The position numbers and the translations under genes are program-made. A stretch of 64,000 bases of DNA from Cesiribacter sp. SM1 (GTDB lineage: Bacteria; Bacteroidota; Bacteroidia; Cytophagales; Cyclobacteriaceae): positions 1 through 64,000 of the forward strand of contig NZ_JAHXBU010000092.1 in NCBI RefSeq assembly GCF_020178975.1, given 5' to 3'. This document shows, one piece after another, positions 63,192-64,000 of this stretch (position 1 is the stretch's first letter; every line of letters starts with the position of its first letter). The notes below the pieces were generated by a model. It was not told the origin of the DNA. It made no database searches and saw only the letters and a list, made by a program, of their open reading frames with translations.

Positions 63192-64000
63192 AGAAAATAA
63201 TTGTTACGAATACGCCAAACCTCTTTCAGATGGATCTGAATGAGATTGAAGTACTTACACCAAAAGCATACCTTACACAAGCTGAACTCAGTAAGCTGCA
63301 AAACACCAGGGTTTTTAACCTTTGCAACGACTATCGATACCAGTCTAAGGGTTACTATGTTTCCCTGCTTGCCGAAGCCAGGGGCCACAAACCCATACCA
63401 AGTGTAAAAAGCATACAGGACCTGAAGGCCCCTGCTTTAGTAAGAATTGTATCTGAAGAGCTGGATGATATTATCCAAAAGACGCTGAAGAACCTGAAAT
63501 CAGAGGAGTTTACGCTGAGCATCTATTTCGGCCACAATGTTGCCAAGCAGTATGAAAAACTCTGTAGGGAGCTGCACCGCCAGTTTCAGGCACCCTTTTT
63601 AAGAGCCCGCTTTACCTATAATAAAAAGTGGCTGCTGCAAAGCATCAAGCCTATTTCTCTATCTGAAATACCGGAGGATCACCTGCCTTACGTGCAGGAG
63701 TTTGCTAAAAATTACTTTAGCAAAAAGCGTTATGAGAGCGTACGTAATACCCGCTACCTCTACGACCTGGCTATTCTGCACAATCCTGCAGAGCACTCGC
63801 CGCCATCAGATAAAAGGGCGCTGCAAAAGTTTGTGGAAGCTGCCGAAAAGAATGGTTTTTATGCAGAACTGATCACAAAGGAAGACTACGACCGGCTTGC
63901 CGAATTCGATGCCCTGTTCATCAGGGAAACCACTACAGTTAACCACCACACCTATCGCTTTGCCAGCCGCGCACAAACAGAAGGGCTGGTGGTGATGGAT
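63188..64000 (+). CDS. RimK-like ATP-grasp protein with RLAN-type N-terminus (partial)
   Basis: An open frame of 271 codons runs from the ATG at 63188 to the window edge; the 3' end is missing. It starts MKKIIVTNTPNLFQMDL. NDYRYQSKGYYVSLLAEARGHK (given here as YQSKGYYVSLLAEARGHK) near 50-67 is the hallmark of the RimK-like ATP-grasp N-terminal domain. FDALFIRETTTVNHHTYRFA, then ASRAQTEGLVVMD at the edge, match the pre-ATP-grasp region. The ATP-grasp catalytic half lies outside. It should ligate an amino acid or peptide by an acyl-phosphate route; substrate is unknown. Confidence 0.87.
   Translation, partial: MKKIIVTNTPNLFQMDLNEIEVLTPKAYLTQAELSKLQNTRVFNLCNDYRYQSKGYYVSLLAEARGHKPIPSVKSIQDLKAPALVRIVSEELDDIIQKTLKNLKSEEFTLSIYFGHNVAKQYEKLCRELHRQFQAPFLRARFTYNKKWLLQSIKPISLSEIPEDHLPYVQEFAKNYFSKKRYESVRNTRYLYDLAILHNPAEHSPPSDKRALQKFVEAAEKNGFYAELITKEDYDRLAEFDALFIRETTTVNHHTYRFASRAQTEGLVVMD

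Overview
The window looks like a chromosome segment of a Bacteroidota bacterium, most likely order Cytophagales and possibly marine or saline. Supporting signs are the moderate GC content, Bacteroidota-type promoters (TTTG about 20 nt before TAnnTTTG, clearest before the tRNA-Asp pair at 43488-43519), few Shine-Dalgarno sequences, and typical families of the phylum: fused SpmA-SpmB, a large TopA without an obvious zinc-ribbon tail, PD40-OmpA, and a GAF/PAS sensor. There are no rRNA genes, CRISPR arrays, prophages or intact insertion sequences. Genus and species cannot be fixed from the sequence alone.

Layout. (1) 0.3-17.2 kb, all minus strand: an exopolysaccharide/O-antigen locus. Read in the direction of transcription it holds a Wza-like export lipoprotein, GDP-mannose dehydratase, a Wzc-like co-polymerase/tyrosine kinase, an ABC-2 permease with a Wzt-like ATPase, two GT2 enzymes, an unexplained 0.4-kb gap, a second Wzt-like ATPase, a sulfotransferase, a GT4-like and two GT2 enzymes, a broken acetyltransferase, another GT2 and a sugar aminotransferase. 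No Wzx or Wzy is seen, so export is probably ABC-type although Wza and Wzc are present. The product may be sulfated. An MgtC-family membrane protein lies just upstream. (2) 17.9-43.4 kb: mostly core metabolism and information processing (citrate synthase, acyl-CoA-binding protein, RsmE, SpmAB, Tex, ureohydrolase, SixA, TopA, a kinase-less HAMP-GAF-PAS receptor, sirtuin, MenC, pyrophosphatase, QueA, MscS, TyrS, lipid kinase, acyltransferase, patatin, MBL hydrolase, AccA), with many hairpin terminators. (3) 43.5-50.4 kb: two tandem tRNA-Asp genes, a TPR protein, a multi-PAS histidine kinase and an exported S9 peptidase. (4) 50.5-56.3 kb: urease module (UreH-type nickel permease, fused UreAB, UreC, UreF, UreG on plus; UreD convergent on minus; no UreE). 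(5) 56.4-64 kb: PD40-OmpA protein, MoxR-VWA pair, a GroES-like protein, a lipoprotein, an NmrA-like protein, and at the right edge a translationally coupled C39-like peptidase plus RimK-like ATP-grasp gene cut by the window end.

The best candidates for little-characterised biology are the peptidase/ATP-grasp pair at the right edge, the MoxR-VWA-GroES-like-lipoprotein neighbourhood, and the mixed ABC/Wza-Wzc polysaccharide locus with two Wzt paralogues. All functions are inferred from recognisable motifs and general family knowledge; no database search was run.
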